64,000 nucleotides of DNA from an uncultured Collinsella sp. (GCA_902493535.1 CABUQG010000003.1:1-64000), one strand, 5' to 3'; shown: positions 1-8,618, counted from the stretch's first letter. The notes: generated by a model not told the origin, from the sequence alone. Program-made: numbers and translations.

Positions 1-85
1 TTAAGTTTGTCGCGAGTTCCGCACGCAAAGGAAAGCACTTAATGTGCTTTCCGTCTTGCGCAGGACTGTAGAGCAGCAAACTTAA
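1..85 (-). repeat. Palindromic repeat, family 1, copy A
   Basis: Nested inverted repeats. The outer arms are TTAAGTTTG (1-9) and CAAACTTAA (77-85); the inner arms are GGAAAGCAC (30-38) and GTGCTTTCC (44-52) around a five-base loop. Read on the minus strand it shares CTGCTCTACAGTCCTG, the loop ATTAA and TGCGGAACTCGCGA with the element at 37752-37870, while the stem bases differ but stay paired. It lies upstream of ptsH. It may extend beyond the window's left edge. Function unknown; an RNA structure or a MITE-like mobile repeat are both possible. Confidence 0.75.
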
Positions 86-244
86 TCGTCCCGCCCGGCG
101 GGCGAGCGCAGGGATACGACATCTGTCCAACAATTCGTGTGAAACACAATGAAAAACCGTTTGATGTGAGTTAATATAAATAACGTCGTGAATCTGACTC
201 CTGCCACATGCATGACAGGGGTTAAACACAAAAAGGAGTCAACT

Positions 245-508
245 ATGGTTTCTGAGAAGGCTACCCTCGTTAATCCTCAGGGTCTGCACATGCGTCCGGC
301 TGGTCTGTTCGCCTCCACCATGGGCAAGTACGCCTGTGACGTGACGGTCGTCACCCCCGAGAAGGAGGTCAACGGCAAGTCCCCGATGGCCCTCATGGCT
401 GCTGGTATCCCCTGCGGCACCGAGGTCGAGGTCAAGTGTGACGGCGCTGACGAGGCCGAGGCTCTGGCTGCTGCCATCGAGCTCATCAAGAGCGGTCTTG
501 GCGAGTAG
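245..508 (+). CDS. ptsH: HPr, phosphocarrier protein of the PTS
   Basis: HPr is the small cytoplasmic carrier that takes phosphate from Enzyme I and passes it to sugar-specific EIIA domains. The 87-residue protein has the usual HPr length. The active-site histidine is H15 in LHMRPAG, and S46 in GKSPMALM matches the regulatory serine phosphorylated by HPr kinase in Gram-positives, so HPr(Ser-P) control is plausible although no hprK is in the window. The ATG at 245 was chosen over the longer frame from 188 because AAAAGGAG (231-238) lies just upstream and HPr families begin here. ptsI follows after an attenuator-like hairpin. Confidence 0.96.
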   Translation: MVSEKATLVNPQGLHMRPAGLFASTMGKYACDVTVVTPEKEVNGKSPMALMAAGIPCGTEVEVKCDGADEAEALAAAIELIKSGLGE

Positions 509-553
509 AACTCAAACGGGTCGCATGTTGAACAACTAAGTTCATATTTGGGG

Positions 554-589
554 GCGCAGTGACCTGTTGTAAGGTAACTGCGCTCTTTT
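554..589 (+). terminator. Intercistronic hairpin with T-run, ptsH-ptsI attenuator
   Basis: GCGCAGT (554-560) and ACCT (562-565) pair with AGGT (572-575) and ACTGCGC (577-583), followed by TCTTTT. The form is that of a rho-independent terminator, so it probably lets most transcripts end after ptsH, giving more HPr than Enzyme I. Confidence 0.65.
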
Positions 590-635
590 GTCATGGATAT
601 GGCAAAACGCTTTATCACATGACACGGAGAGAGGA

Positions 636-2345
636 ATGGGAATGTATCAGGGAGTCAACGCTTCCGAGGGCATCGGTATCGGCACCGTCATGGTCGCCGT
701 CGATCCCGACTTGACGTTTGAGCCGCATGAGGTTGCTGATTCGGCAGCAGAGAAGGAGCGCTATCAGTCCGCTCTTTCGGTCTTCTGCGAGAAGACCCAG
801 GCTCAGGCCGACCACATGAAGGAGACGGTGGGCGAGGCCGAGGCCGAGATCATGAGCGGACATATTGTCCTGGCTCAGGATCCGGGTATGACCGACGCCA
901 TCAACGCCGCCATTGACGGCGGTACCTGCGCCGAGCAGGCGCTCATGGACACCTCGACCATGTTCGAGAACATGTTCCTGTCCATGGACGACGAGATGTT
1001 CCGTCTGCGCGCGGCCGACATCGCCGACATCCGCACCGGTATTCTGGCCGAGCTGCTGGGCAAGGAGGTCGTCGACCTCTCCGTCCTGCCCGAGAACACC
1101 GTCGTTGTCGTGCATGACCTCACGCCGTCCATGACCGCCACGATCGATAAGGCCCACGTTGCCGGTATCGTCACCGAGACCGGTGGCCGCACGTCGCACT
1201 CCGCGATCATCGCGCGTGCCCTCGAGATCCCGGCTGTCCTTTCGGTTTCCAACAGCTGCACCGCGCTGCGCAACGGTATGACCGTTGTCGTCGACGGTGG
1301 CAAGGGTATCGTTGAGGCCGATCCCGACGAGGAGACGCTCGCTGCCTACACCGCCAAGGCCGAGGCCTTCGCTGCCGAGAAGGCAGCCCTCGAGGCCTTC
1401 CGTGGCAAGCCGTCCGTGACTGCCGATGGCATCAAGAAGATCATCGCCTGCAACATCGGTAACCCTGATGACGTGCCCAACGCGCTCGATCACGATGCCG
1501 AGGCCATCGGTCTGTTCCGCTCCGAGTTCCTGTTCATGGACTCTGCCGAGCTTCCTTCCGAGGAGGAGCAGTTCAACGCCTACCGTAAGGTCGCCAGCGC
1601 GCTCAAGGGTGCTCCGGTCATCATCCGTACGCTCGATGTGGGTGGCGACAAGGAGATTCCGTATCTGCATATGGTCAAGGAAGACAACCCCTTCATGGGC
1701 TTCCGCGCCGTGCGTTACTGCCTGGCCAATCCCGACCAGTACAAGGTCCAGCTCCGCGCTCTGCTGCGCGCTAGCGCCTTCGGTGACGTCAAGATCATGA
1801 TCCCGCTCGTCACCTGCGTCGAGGAGGTCTTGGCTGTCAAGGAGCTCGTCGAGCAGTGCAAGGCCGAGCTGACCGAAGAGGGTCGCAAGTTCAACGAGAA
1901 CATCGAGGTCGGCATCATGGTCGAGACACCCGCCGCTTCGCTGCTCGCAGACCGTCTTGCCGAGGTTGCCGACTTCTTCTCCATCGGCACCAACGACCTG
2001 ATCGGCTACACCATGTGCGCCGACCGTGGTAACGACACCATCTCCAACCTGTACCAGGTTTACTATCCCGCCGTGCTCCGCTCGCTCAAGAACATCATCG
2101 AGAGCGGCGTGAAGGCCGGCATCATGGTCGGTATGTGCGGCGAGGCCGCTGCCGATCCGCTGCTCGAGCCGCTGCTGATCAGCTGGGGCCTGGAGGAGTT
2201 CTCGATGAGCGCTCCGTCGATCCTGCGCGCCCGCAAGACCATCAGCCAGTGGACCAAGGCCGAGTGCGACGAGCTCGCCGAGAAGGCACTCGCCTGCAAC
2301 ACCGCCGCCGAGGTCAAGGCACTGCTCGAGTCCGCAGCTCGCTAA
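636..2345 (+). CDS. ptsI: PTS Enzyme I, phosphoenolpyruvate-protein phosphotransferase
   Basis: Enzyme I autophosphorylates from phosphoenolpyruvate and phosphorylates HPr. The product is 569 residues, close to the usual 570-575. Order: N-terminal HPr-binding and phosphohistidine domain with active-site H188 in GGRTSHSAI, then the PEP-binding barrel with VETPAA, GTNDLIGYTM and C501 in GMCGEAA. The ATG at 636 is preceded by GGAGAGAGG (626-634); the ATG at 642 is an equally possible start, and the longer frame from 588 adds residues not expected in the family. It follows ptsH and precedes a sugar-phosphate kinase in the same direction. Confidence 0.96.
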   Translation: MGMYQGVNASEGIGIGTVMVAVDPDLTFEPHEVADSAAEKERYQSALSVFCEKTQAQADHMKETVGEAEAEIMSGHIVLAQDPGMTDAINAAIDGGTCAEQALMDTSTMFENMFLSMDDEMFRLRAADIADIRTGILAELLGKEVVDLSVLPENTVVVVHDLTPSMTATIDKAHVAGIVTETGGRTSHSAIIARALEIPAVLSVSNSCTALRNGMTVVVDGGKGIVEADPDEETLAAYTAKAEAFAAEKAALEAFRGKPSVTADGIKKIIACNIGNPDDVPNALDHDAEAIGLFRSEFLFMDSAELPSEEEQFNAYRKVASALKGAPVIIRTLDVGGDKEIPYLHMVKEDNPFMGFRAVRYCLANPDQYKVQLRALLRASAFGDVKIMIPLVTCVEEVLAVKELVEQCKAELTEEGRKFNENIEVGIMVETPAASLLADRLAEVADFFSIGTNDLIGYTMCADRGNDTISNLYQVYYPAVLRSLKNIIESGVKAGIMVGMCGEAAADPLLEPLLISWGLEEFSMSAPSILRARKTISQWTKAECDELAEKALACNTAAEVKALLESAAR

Positions 2346-2362
2346 TTTGGTATCAGAGGTAA

Positions 2363-2392
2363 CCGCGTGGTTGGAATGGGCCGGCCACGCGG
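2363..2392 (+). other. Intercistronic hairpin between ptsI and kinase gene
   Basis: CCGCGTGG (2363-2370) is the exact inverted complement of CCACGCGG (2385-2392). No T-run follows, so this is more likely an mRNA stability or processing element than a terminator. The next start codon lies 27 bases downstream. Confidence 0.4.
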
Positions 2393-2419
2393 CCCTCACA
2401 TATACAGGGGGTACTGTAA

Positions 2420-3352
2420 ATGTTCTACACGCTAACCGCTAACCCGGCTGTCGACATGACGGTTTCGAGCTCTCCGCTCGAGCCCGACGAGAACGTCCGC
2501 ACCGGCTCGGCCAGCTACACGGCTAACGGCAAGGGCCTCGACGTGTCCTTCGCCTTTAAGAAGATGGGCGTCGACACCGTCGCGCTCGGCTTCTTCGCCG
2601 GCTTCACGGGCAAGTTCATCGTCGAGGAGGTCATGAACCTGGGTTGCCTCTGCCGCCCGGTCTGGACCGACGGTATCACGCGCATTAACACCTATGTCAA
2701 CGATGGCCAGCACGAGTACGGCATCCTGAACCCGGGTGCTCCGATCACGCCGCAGCACCAGGAGGAGCTCTACAACATCCTGGACACCGCGGGCGATCTC
2801 GAGTGCCTGATCGTTTCCGGCTCCGTGCCTCCCAAAGCTACGCCTGACTTCCTGGCTAAGGTCATGGAGCACGCTCAGGCTCGTGGCGCCGATGTCGTCT
2901 TGGACCTGTCCTCCGACAAGCTCAAGGAGCTCGCTCACAAGAAGCCGCTGCTCATCAAGCCGAACCATCACGAGATGAAGGCCATCTTCGGCGTGCCGGT
3001 CGACACCGACGACGAGGTCCGCGTTGCCATGAAGATGGCTCACGACGCCGGCGTTCAGAACGTGCTGCTCACCCGTGGTAGCCGCGGCGACGCTTACTTC
3101 TCCAACGGCGAGGACATCTGGTACGCCAAGCGTGAGTTCAACATTAAGCTGGTCTCTTCCGTCTGCGCCGGCGACTGCACCCTCGCTGCGTTCCTGCACA
3201 AGTGGTACAGGGATCGCGACAACGTCGAGGAGGCCATGAAGCTCGCTATGGCCACCGGCGCCAACGTTGCCGAGTCCGTCGGCATTGGCGACTTTGGTCA
3301 CGTCGATGAGTACAGCAAGCGCGTTGCCGTCCGCAAGCTCGATCGTCAGTAA
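2420..3352 (+). CDS. 1-phosphofructokinase / tagatose-6-phosphate kinase-like, PfkB family (copy 1)
   Basis: A 310-residue PfkB-family kinase of the FruK/LacC type, which phosphorylates sugar phosphates such as fructose-1-phosphate or tagatose-6-phosphate. It opens with FYTLTANPAVD, the FruK/LacC beginning, and has the anion-hole/catalytic-base motif CAGDCTLAAFL with D252 as the base; most relatives have GAGDS, so the flanking cysteines are unusual. ATG 2420 is preceded by AGGGGG. It follows ptsI and is paralogous to the next gene, with the same length. Substrate cannot be fixed from sequence; fructose-1-phosphate is the default guess given the PTS context. Confidence 0.85.
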   Translation: MFYTLTANPAVDMTVSSSPLEPDENVRTGSASYTANGKGLDVSFAFKKMGVDTVALGFFAGFTGKFIVEEVMNLGCLCRPVWTDGITRINTYVNDGQHEYGILNPGAPITPQHQEELYNILDTAGDLECLIVSGSVPPKATPDFLAKVMEHAQARGADVVLDLSSDKLKELAHKKPLLIKPNHHEMKAIFGVPVDTDDEVRVAMKMAHDAGVQNVLLTRGSRGDAYFSNGEDIWYAKREFNIKLVSSVCAGDCTLAAFLHKWYRDRDNVEEAMKLAMATGANVAESVGIGDFGHVDEYSKRVAVRKLDRQ

Positions 3353-3380
3353 TCGAATCGCGACATATTCGTGCGCATGC

Positions 3381-3413
3381 GGCGCCCCGGTTTCGGTCGG
3401 GGCGCCTTTTTTG
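3381..3413 (+). terminator. Rho-independent terminator
   Basis: GGCGCCCC (3381-3388) pairs perfectly with GGGGCGCC (3399-3406), followed directly by six T. It separates the first PfkB kinase gene from the second. Confidence 0.92.
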
Positions 3414-3541
3414 TTCCGCCATGGGGGAGAGGTGTCCTGCCGTACTTCATCGCTTCCACACCGTTCACCGAGTTGTCCTAGCCTTTTACCGATGCGTGGA
3501 ATATACTTTCATTAACACGTTGTTTCGTGAAAGGAACATCC

Positions 3542-4474
3542 ATGATTTACACGCTCACTGCAAATCCCGCCATTGACTACAACATCGCCTGCGACGGCCT
3601 TACTGCCAATACCGTCACGCGTACCCGCAATGCCGTCTACACGCCCAACGGCAAGGGCCTCAACGTCTCGTTTACGCTTGACCACTATGGTGTCGACACC
3701 ACGATCCTGGGTTTCTTCGCCGGCTTCTCGGGTGAGTTCATCGTCAAGGGCGCCGAGGCCCTGGGCGTGCCCGTCAAGCCCGTGTGGACCGACGGTATTA
3801 CGCGCGTCAATGTGTTCCTCAACGCCGGTCCCGACACCGAGTACAACATGGTCAATGCCGGTGCCGCCATCAATGAGGCCAACGAGCAGGAGATGTTTGA
3901 ACTTATCGATTCGCTCGATGACATGACCTGCCTGGTCATCAGCGGCTCGCTGCCTCCCAACACTTCCGAGGGCTTCTTGGCCGAGGTCCTGCGCCGTGTC
4001 AAGGCCAAGGGGGCCGAGTTCGTCCTCGACATCTCGAGCCATCAGCTGGCAGACCTCATTGCTCTGGAGCCACTGCTGATCAAGCCCAATGACGACGAGC
4101 TGCTTGACATCTTTGGCATCAAGGTGAGCGGTGGCGACGACGAGTCCGTCAAGGGCGCTATGGCCGAGCTGCACGCCAAGGGCGCCAAGAACGTGCTGCT
4201 GACCCTTGGTGGCGCCGGTGCGTACTTCTCCAACGGCGAGCATATCTGGTTTGCCAACCGCACCTTCGACGTCAAGCTGCTGTCGACTGTGTGCGCCGGC
4301 GATTCCTCGCTCGCTGCCTTCCTGTCCGTGTGGCACGACGCCCCCGAGCGCGTCGAGGACGCCCTGCGCCTTTCGATGGCCACTGGCGCCAACGTGGTCG
4401 AGTGCCCCGGTCTGGGTGATTTTGCCAAGGTGGACGAATATAAGAAGCACATCGAGGTTCGCCAGGTCTGCTAG
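3542..4474 (+). CDS. 1-phosphofructokinase / tagatose-6-phosphate kinase-like, PfkB family (copy 2)
   Basis: A second 310-residue PfkB kinase, starting IYTLTANPAID and carrying CAGDSSLAAFL with catalytic-base D254. It is clearly a tandem paralogue of the gene at 2420 but diverged through most of its length. ATG 3542 fits AAGGA (3531-3535) better than the upstream in-frame ATG at 3527. It has its own terminators before and after, so it is probably a separate transcription unit. It may phosphorylate fructose-1-phosphate, tagatose-6-phosphate or a related ketose phosphate; sequence alone does not say which copy does what. Confidence 0.85.
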   Translation: MIYTLTANPAIDYNIACDGLTANTVTRTRNAVYTPNGKGLNVSFTLDHYGVDTTILGFFAGFSGEFIVKGAEALGVPVKPVWTDGITRVNVFLNAGPDTEYNMVNAGAAINEANEQEMFELIDSLDDMTCLVISGSLPPNTSEGFLAEVLRRVKAKGAEFVLDISSHQLADLIALEPLLIKPNDDELLDIFGIKVSGGDDESVKGAMAELHAKGAKNVLLTLGGAGAYFSNGEHIWFANRTFDVKLLSTVCAGDSSLAAFLSVWHDAPERVEDALRLSMATGANVVECPGLGDFAKVDEYKKHIEVRQVC

Positions 4475-4507
4475 TTCCGGCACCTTGTCTGAATAGTTTG
4501 ATTATTT

Positions 4508-4541
4508 CGCATCCGTCTTAGACTAGGACGGATGCGTTTTT
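4508..4541 (+). terminator. Rho-independent terminator
   Basis: CGCATCCGTC (4508-4517) pairs perfectly over 10 bp with GACGGATGCG (4527-4536), followed by five T. Confidence 0.93.
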
Positions 4542-4638
4542 GTTTATCGGACTTGCGTGTGCAGTGGAGGCTGCTTCTTGCTAGACTTCTTGCAGACGCA
4601 ATCGATAGCCAATTTGATAGTCGCAGGAGGCCATAGGC

Positions 4639-6033
4639 ATGTGCAATGTTTCGCTCAACGGTACTCAACCGTCCGATGCGTCCCTGCGCGTCCTGCGCGC
4701 GCTTGAGGCGGCTGGTCTTGAGGCTTGGTACGTGGGCGGTTGGGTGCGCGACGCTCTGATGGGGTACCCCAGCCACGATGTTGATATGTGCTGTAGCGGC
4801 CTGTGGCAGGAGTCCAAAGCGGCGCTCGAGGCCGCCGGCATCGCGGTTGTGGAGTCGGGCATTAAATTTGGCGGAATCACGGCTATTTCCGATGGCGAGC
4901 GTATCGAGGTCACCACGTACCGTCTGGATGGCTTTTACACCGATGGTCGTCATCCCCAGAGCGTGGAGCGTGCCGCCTCGCTCGAGGACGATCTGGCGCG
5001 CCGCGACTTTACCGTCAATGCCATGGCCTGGCATCCCGAGCGCGGGCTTGTCGACCGCTACGACGGCCAGGGTGACTTGGAGCGCAAGCTGATTCGCGCT
5101 GTCGGCGATCCCAAGCGTCGCTTTAACGAGGACGCCCTGCGCATGCTGCGTGCGGTGCGCTTTGCCTGCCGTCTGGACTTTATGATTGAGCCCGAGACCA
5201 AGCGTGCGCTTGCCGAGTGCGCGCCGCTGCTCGATGCCGTGGCGCGTGAGCGTGTGGGTATTGAGCTCGAGGGCATTCTTTCGACCGGTCATGGGGGAGA
5301 CGCGATGCTTCGCTATCCCGAGCTCATCTGTGCCGCTGTGCCCGAGTTGGCAGCGGGTCGCGGGTTTGATCAGCGCAGTGTCTATCATGCGTTTAACGTC
5401 TACGTGCATATCGCCCGTGTGCTGACGGTGGCGGGGGAGCTCGCGCTGTGTGACGGCGTCGCGCCATCGTCGAGCCTTATGTGGGCGGCGTTTTTGCACG
5501 ATGTGTCCAAGCCCGAGTGCTTCACGGTCGACCATGCCGGTAGCGGACACTTCTACGGTCATCCCGAGCTCGGCGCCAAGAAGGCGCGCGTCATTATGGA
5601 TCGCCTGGCGCTCTCGCACGACTTGGTGCGCGACGTGTGCCTGCTCATCAAATACCATGACAAGCCGCTGCGCCCCGAGCGCTCCTGTCTGCTCAATATG
5701 ATGCGCGCGCTTTCGGGTGAGGGCGTCGACACGGCCCGCCTGATTGACGAGCTCATGGACCTTAAGCGTGCCGACACACTTGGCAAGGCCCCGTCGTGCT
5801 TCTATTACGTTGAGACGATTGAGGAGATGCGCGCGATGGCGCACGAGCTGCTGAGGGCGGGGGAGCCCTATACGCTCAAGATGCTCGCCATCAACGGCGG
5901 CGACTTGATCCGTGCTGGAGTCAAGCCCGGGCCGGAACTGGGGCAGCTTCTCAACTCCGCCCTCGACGCCGTGATCGAAGACGATATTCCCAACGAGCGC
6001 GAAGCTCTTTTGGTTCATCTCAACTTGAATTAG
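4639..6033 (+). CDS. cca: CCA-adding tRNA nucleotidyltransferase with HD domain
   Basis: Adds or repairs the 3' CCA of tRNAs using CTP and ATP. The 464-residue protein has the class II polymerase-beta head: GG (33-34), RD (37-38) and the metal-binding pair D47/D49 in HDVDM. RRDFTVNAMAW and the RNA-binding neck follow. A C-terminal HD domain has FLHDVSKPE (H287, D288), as in Cca proteins with phosphohydrolase activity. ATG 4639 follows a strong AGGAGG (4625-4630). The two tRNA-Glu genes downstream already encode CCA, so here the enzyme may mainly do repair, as in many bacteria. Confidence 0.93.
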   Translation: MCNVSLNGTQPSDASLRVLRALEAAGLEAWYVGGWVRDALMGYPSHDVDMCCSGLWQESKAALEAAGIAVVESGIKFGGITAISDGERIEVTTYRLDGFYTDGRHPQSVERAASLEDDLARRDFTVNAMAWHPERGLVDRYDGQGDLERKLIRAVGDPKRRFNEDALRMLRAVRFACRLDFMIEPETKRALAECAPLLDAVARERVGIELEGILSTGHGGDAMLRYPELICAAVPELAAGRGFDQRSVYHAFNVYVHIARVLTVAGELALCDGVAPSSSLMWAAFLHDVSKPECFTVDHAGSGHFYGHPELGAKKARVIMDRLALSHDLVRDVCLLIKYHDKPLRPERSCLLNMMRALSGEGVDTARLIDELMDLKRADTLGKAPSCFYYVETIEEMRAMAHELLRAGEPYTLKMLAINGGDLIRAGVKPGPELGQLLNSALDAVIEDDIPNEREALLVHLNLN

Positions 6034-6097
6034 CTACCAAGTTTACCTGCGTATTCCATAACCTGCCGACAATTTTTCGGCAATTTGGAATTTCTTC

Positions 6098-6126
6098 TTG
6101 CGCTGACGTTTTTTGTCCCGTAATAT
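6098..6126 (+). promoter_or_regulatory. Sigma-70-type promoter for the tRNA-Glu pair
   Basis: TTGCGC (6098-6103), a 17-bp spacer and TAATAT (6121-6126) lie 35 bases upstream of the first tRNA. The fit to consensus is reasonable but not perfect. Confidence 0.6.
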
Positions 6127-6160
6127 ATTTCCTCGCAGCACGGCAGTGCAGATGTCATGT

Positions 6161-6237
6161 GGCCCGTTCGTCTAGCGGTTTAGGACGCCGCCCTCTCAAG
6201 GCGGAGATCACCAGTTCGAATCTGGTACGGGCTACCA
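6161..6237 (+). tRNA. tRNA-Glu (anticodon CTC), copy 1
   Basis: Cloverleaf of 77 bases with encoded CCA. The acceptor GGCCCGT pairs with ACGGGCT (G1-U72 wobble); the anticodon stem CCGCC/GGCGG holds loop CTCTCAA with anticodon CTC; the T stem is ACCAG/CTGGT with TTCGAAT. It reads GAG codons. Confidence 0.95.
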
Positions 6238-6259
6238 CTTCTTTTCTGCTGAGGCTTAT

Positions 6260-6336
6260 GGCCCGTTCGTCTAGCGGTTTAGGACGCCGCCCTCTCAAGG
6301 CGGAGATCACCAGTTCGAATCTGGTACGGGCTACCA
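6260..6336 (+). tRNA. tRNA-Glu (anticodon CTC), copy 2
   Basis: Identical to the copy at 6161 over all 77 bases, starting 22 bases after it. The pair shares one promoter and one terminator, so it is a recent tandem duplication or one kept identical by gene conversion. Confidence 0.95.
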
Positions 6337-6347
6337 CGCATCTGATA

Positions 6348-6379
6348 CCCGGACTTCCTATGGAAGGCCGGGTTTTTTT
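6348..6379 (+). terminator. Rho-independent terminator of the tRNA-Glu unit
   Basis: CCCGG..CTTCC (6348-6358) pairs with GGAAG..CCGGG (6362-6372), followed by seven T. Confidence 0.92.
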
Positions 6380-6487
6380 ATTTTCAAACAACCGTCTGCA
6401 ATTCCCGTTTGAACCAGAGCTTTGCGTTCTGCCTATGGCCCTTACGGGTACAATATCCAAGATATTTTGACTGTTAGAAGGAGTCTC

Positions 6488-7795
6488 ATGACGGAGTCCT
6501 CTCAGCATACGTCTAAGCCCCAGGTCGAGGTTGAGGCCTCGGGCGGAGATGACAATAAGAGCGCACGCCGCGGCGCCATCTTTATCGGCGTCGTGCTGGT
6601 AGGTTATATCGTCTATCTGGTGGTAACCGGGCAGATGGGGCAGTTCTGGGCCGCTATGTCGAGCGTCCAGGCGTCATGGCTCGTTGTCGCGTGTCTTTGC
6701 ATGTTCATGTACCTGTTCTTTGGCATTGTGGCCTACGCGATCGCCGTCTGGCTCGATCCCAATTCGCCCGTCGGCATCCGCGACCTGATCTCGGTCGAGG
6801 CGAGTGGCATCTTCTTTGGCAACCTGACGCCCATGATGATGGGCTCCACCCCGGCTCAGATCTATCGCCTGACCAAGGCCGGCCAAAACGTGGGCGAGGC
6901 CGGCGCCACGCAATTCACGCGTTTTATCGTGTACCAGTTTGGCCTGGTCGCCTGGGGCGCTATCCTGCTGCTCGCCCGTATGCCGTTTTTTGCCGAACGC
7001 TACGGCGACATGACGCTGCTGTGCGTCTTTAGCTTTGGTGGACACTGCTGCATCTTGCTTGGCATCTTCGCCGTCGCGCTCATGCCTAAGACCGTCACGC
7101 GCGTCGCCCATTGCATCATCAATTGGCTTGAGCGCATTGGTGTCTCGGCCACTAAGATCGAGAGTTGGCGCACGTTTGTCGATGGCGAGATCTACTCCTT
7201 CTCCGAGAAGTTCAAGCTTTCGGCCGGACATTTTTCTTCCATGCTGCTCACCGTGTTTATCACCATGCTGCAGCTCGCGTTTTTCTATCTGGTTCCGTAT
7301 TTCCTGATGCTTGCCTTTGGCCACCACGAGGTCGACTTTTTCTCGGTCATGGCCGCGAGCGCCTTTGTCCAGCTGTTAAGCTCTGCGGTTCCCTTGCCCG
7401 GTGGAACTGGTGGCGCTGAGGGCGGCTTTGCATTGTTCTTGGGTCATTTCTTCGGGTCGGCTTCGACCGCCGGCTATCTGCTGTGGCGCCTCATTACGTT
7501 TATTGCGCCGACCATTTTGGCTGCGCCCCTGCTGGGACTTAAGAGCGCCCACAACGAGAGCATCCATGCGCGCTGGGATCGTGTGATGCGCAAGCTCGGC
7601 CGCACGCCTCAGACGCCCTCTGCGCCCACTATGCCGCACCCCACGAATGCTGTTACCGTTGATCCCAAGAAGCGCGCTCAGAAGGCTTCTGGGACCGCTA
7701 AGCCGGCTCATAAAGCCTATGTGCGCCAGACAGGCGATGGTATTCGCGTATCTCCGTCGGCACTCAATAAGAAGAAGCATCCCAAGTCGCAGTAG
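6488..7795 (+). CDS. Flippase-like integral membrane protein, YbhN / LPG-synthase TM-domain family
   Basis: A 435-residue membrane protein of the lysylphosphatidylglycerol synthase transmembrane-domain family (YbhN/UPF0104). These proteins lack the soluble aminoacyltransferase domain and are thought to act in lipid handling or flipping. About seven to eight hydrophobic segments lie between residues 35 and 350; the family's glycine-rich PLPGGTGGAEGG is near residue 310, before a basic, proline-rich cytoplasmic tail. ATG 6488 was chosen over the ATG at 6422 because AAGGAG (6478-6483) precedes it. It stands between the tRNA terminator and a TetR gene. Substrate unknown. Confidence 0.8.
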   Translation: MTESSQHTSKPQVEVEASGGDDNKSARRGAIFIGVVLVGYIVYLVVTGQMGQFWAAMSSVQASWLVVACLCMFMYLFFGIVAYAIAVWLDPNSPVGIRDLISVEASGIFFGNLTPMMMGSTPAQIYRLTKAGQNVGEAGATQFTRFIVYQFGLVAWGAILLLARMPFFAERYGDMTLLCVFSFGGHCCILLGIFAVALMPKTVTRVAHCIINWLERIGVSATKIESWRTFVDGEIYSFSEKFKLSAGHFSSMLLTVFITMLQLAFFYLVPYFLMLAFGHHEVDFFSVMAASAFVQLLSSAVPLPGGTGGAEGGFALFLGHFFGSASTAGYLLWRLITFIAPTILAAPLLGLKSAHNESIHARWDRVMRKLGRTPQTPSAPTMPHPTNAVTVDPKKRAQKASGTAKPAHKAYVRQTGDGIRVSPSALNKKKHPKSQ

Positions 7796-7911
7796 GGCAG
7801 TCGTGCGTTCTTCATGATGCAGGGCATATTTGTGCTGTATGGGGGATAATCCTCTTACGTAGATTATCTCTCATCTGTTGATGAATGCTTGCATATCGAA
7901 GGGACACGCCC

Positions 7912-8523
7912 ATGGCAACCAGCAAACCGCGTCTTGATCGTCGCATCATTCGCAGCCGTAATGCCATCCTTTCGGCTTTCGAGCGCCTGCTCATGGAAAA
8001 GCCGCTGGCAGACATTACGGTGAGTGCCATCGCGCGCGAGGCCAATGTCGACCGCAAGACCTTTTACGTTCACTTTGGTACGGTTGACGGCCTGCTCGAT
8101 GCCATTGCCGTCGATGTGGTGGAGATGATTGTCGACTCGGTCGAGAAAACGCTTGCTTCTATGGACGGTGACACCAGCGAGCGCGCTCTTGGCGCGGCGG
8201 CGACCTTCTTTAAAACCGTTAATGAGGCACTGTGCAACAACTTAGTGCTCAATCGTCAGCTGATCGAGAATATTCCGCTCGATGATTTCATGGCTCGTCT
8301 TCGTGCGCCGCTCGAACATGAGATTGCCGAGCGCGATCTGCTGCCCCAAGGTCTCAAGGACGAGATGTTCGACTACTATCTGGCGTTTTTGCTGTCGGGT
8401 ATTATCGGTATCTATCGCACGTGGGCGCTGTCTGACGGCTCGGTTCCTATCGAGCGCGTCTCTGAGGTCGCCAACGATCTGACTCTCAATGGTCTGTCGA
8501 GTCTGGAATCTCGCTTGGATTAG
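7912..8523 (+). CDS. TetR-family transcriptional regulator
   Basis: A 203-residue one-component regulator. The helix-turn-helix spans about residues 10-60, with the TetR signature AIAREANVDRKTFYVHFGTVDGLL; the rest is a helical ligand-binding and dimer domain without clear relatives by eye. ATG 7912 fits AAGGGA (7899-7904) better than the upstream in-frame ATG at 7885. No transporter or enzyme directly next to it reveals the inducer; the YbhN-like gene upstream is the closest candidate target. It is the last gene before the GC-rich B12 island, which begins immediately after its stop codon. Confidence 0.85.
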   Translation: MATSKPRLDRRIIRSRNAILSAFERLLMEKPLADITVSAIAREANVDRKTFYVHFGTVDGLLDAIAVDVVEMIVDSVEKTLASMDGDTSERALGAAATFFKTVNEALCNNLVLNRQLIENIPLDDFMARLRAPLEHEIAERDLLPQGLKDEMFDYYLAFLLSGIIGIYRTWALSDGSVPIERVSEVANDLTLNGLSSLESRLD

Positions 8524-8525
8524 GC

Positions 8526-8616
8526 CTAGTTGGGCTCGTCGGCGTGGAAATTCCTGTTCCTGAGGTTCTCCGGCGCCTTGGAGACCTTGCCGGCGTAGGA
8601 GCTGTAGCCTGAGGAT
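8526..8616 (-). pseudogene. IS3-type transposase (orfB) fragment
   Basis: On the minus strand one frame reads YSSYAGKV, then APENLRNRNFHADEPN and a stop. This matches the stretch of IS3-group OrfB integrases just before their first DDE aspartate, typically YSSYKGE..PN...R.F.A..PN. Only about 30 codons remain. There is no start codon, and the expected tryptophan after PN is a stop. It lies between the TetR stop and the ABC ATPase stop, at the left edge of the GC-rich island, so it looks like insertion-sequence debris. Confidence 0.6.
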
Positions 8617-8618
8617 CC

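Noticed and set aside
615..2399. Long minus-strand open frame opposite ptsI
   Set aside because: Shadow of ptsI caused by GC-rich third positions; ptsI has full family motifs and a ribosome site.
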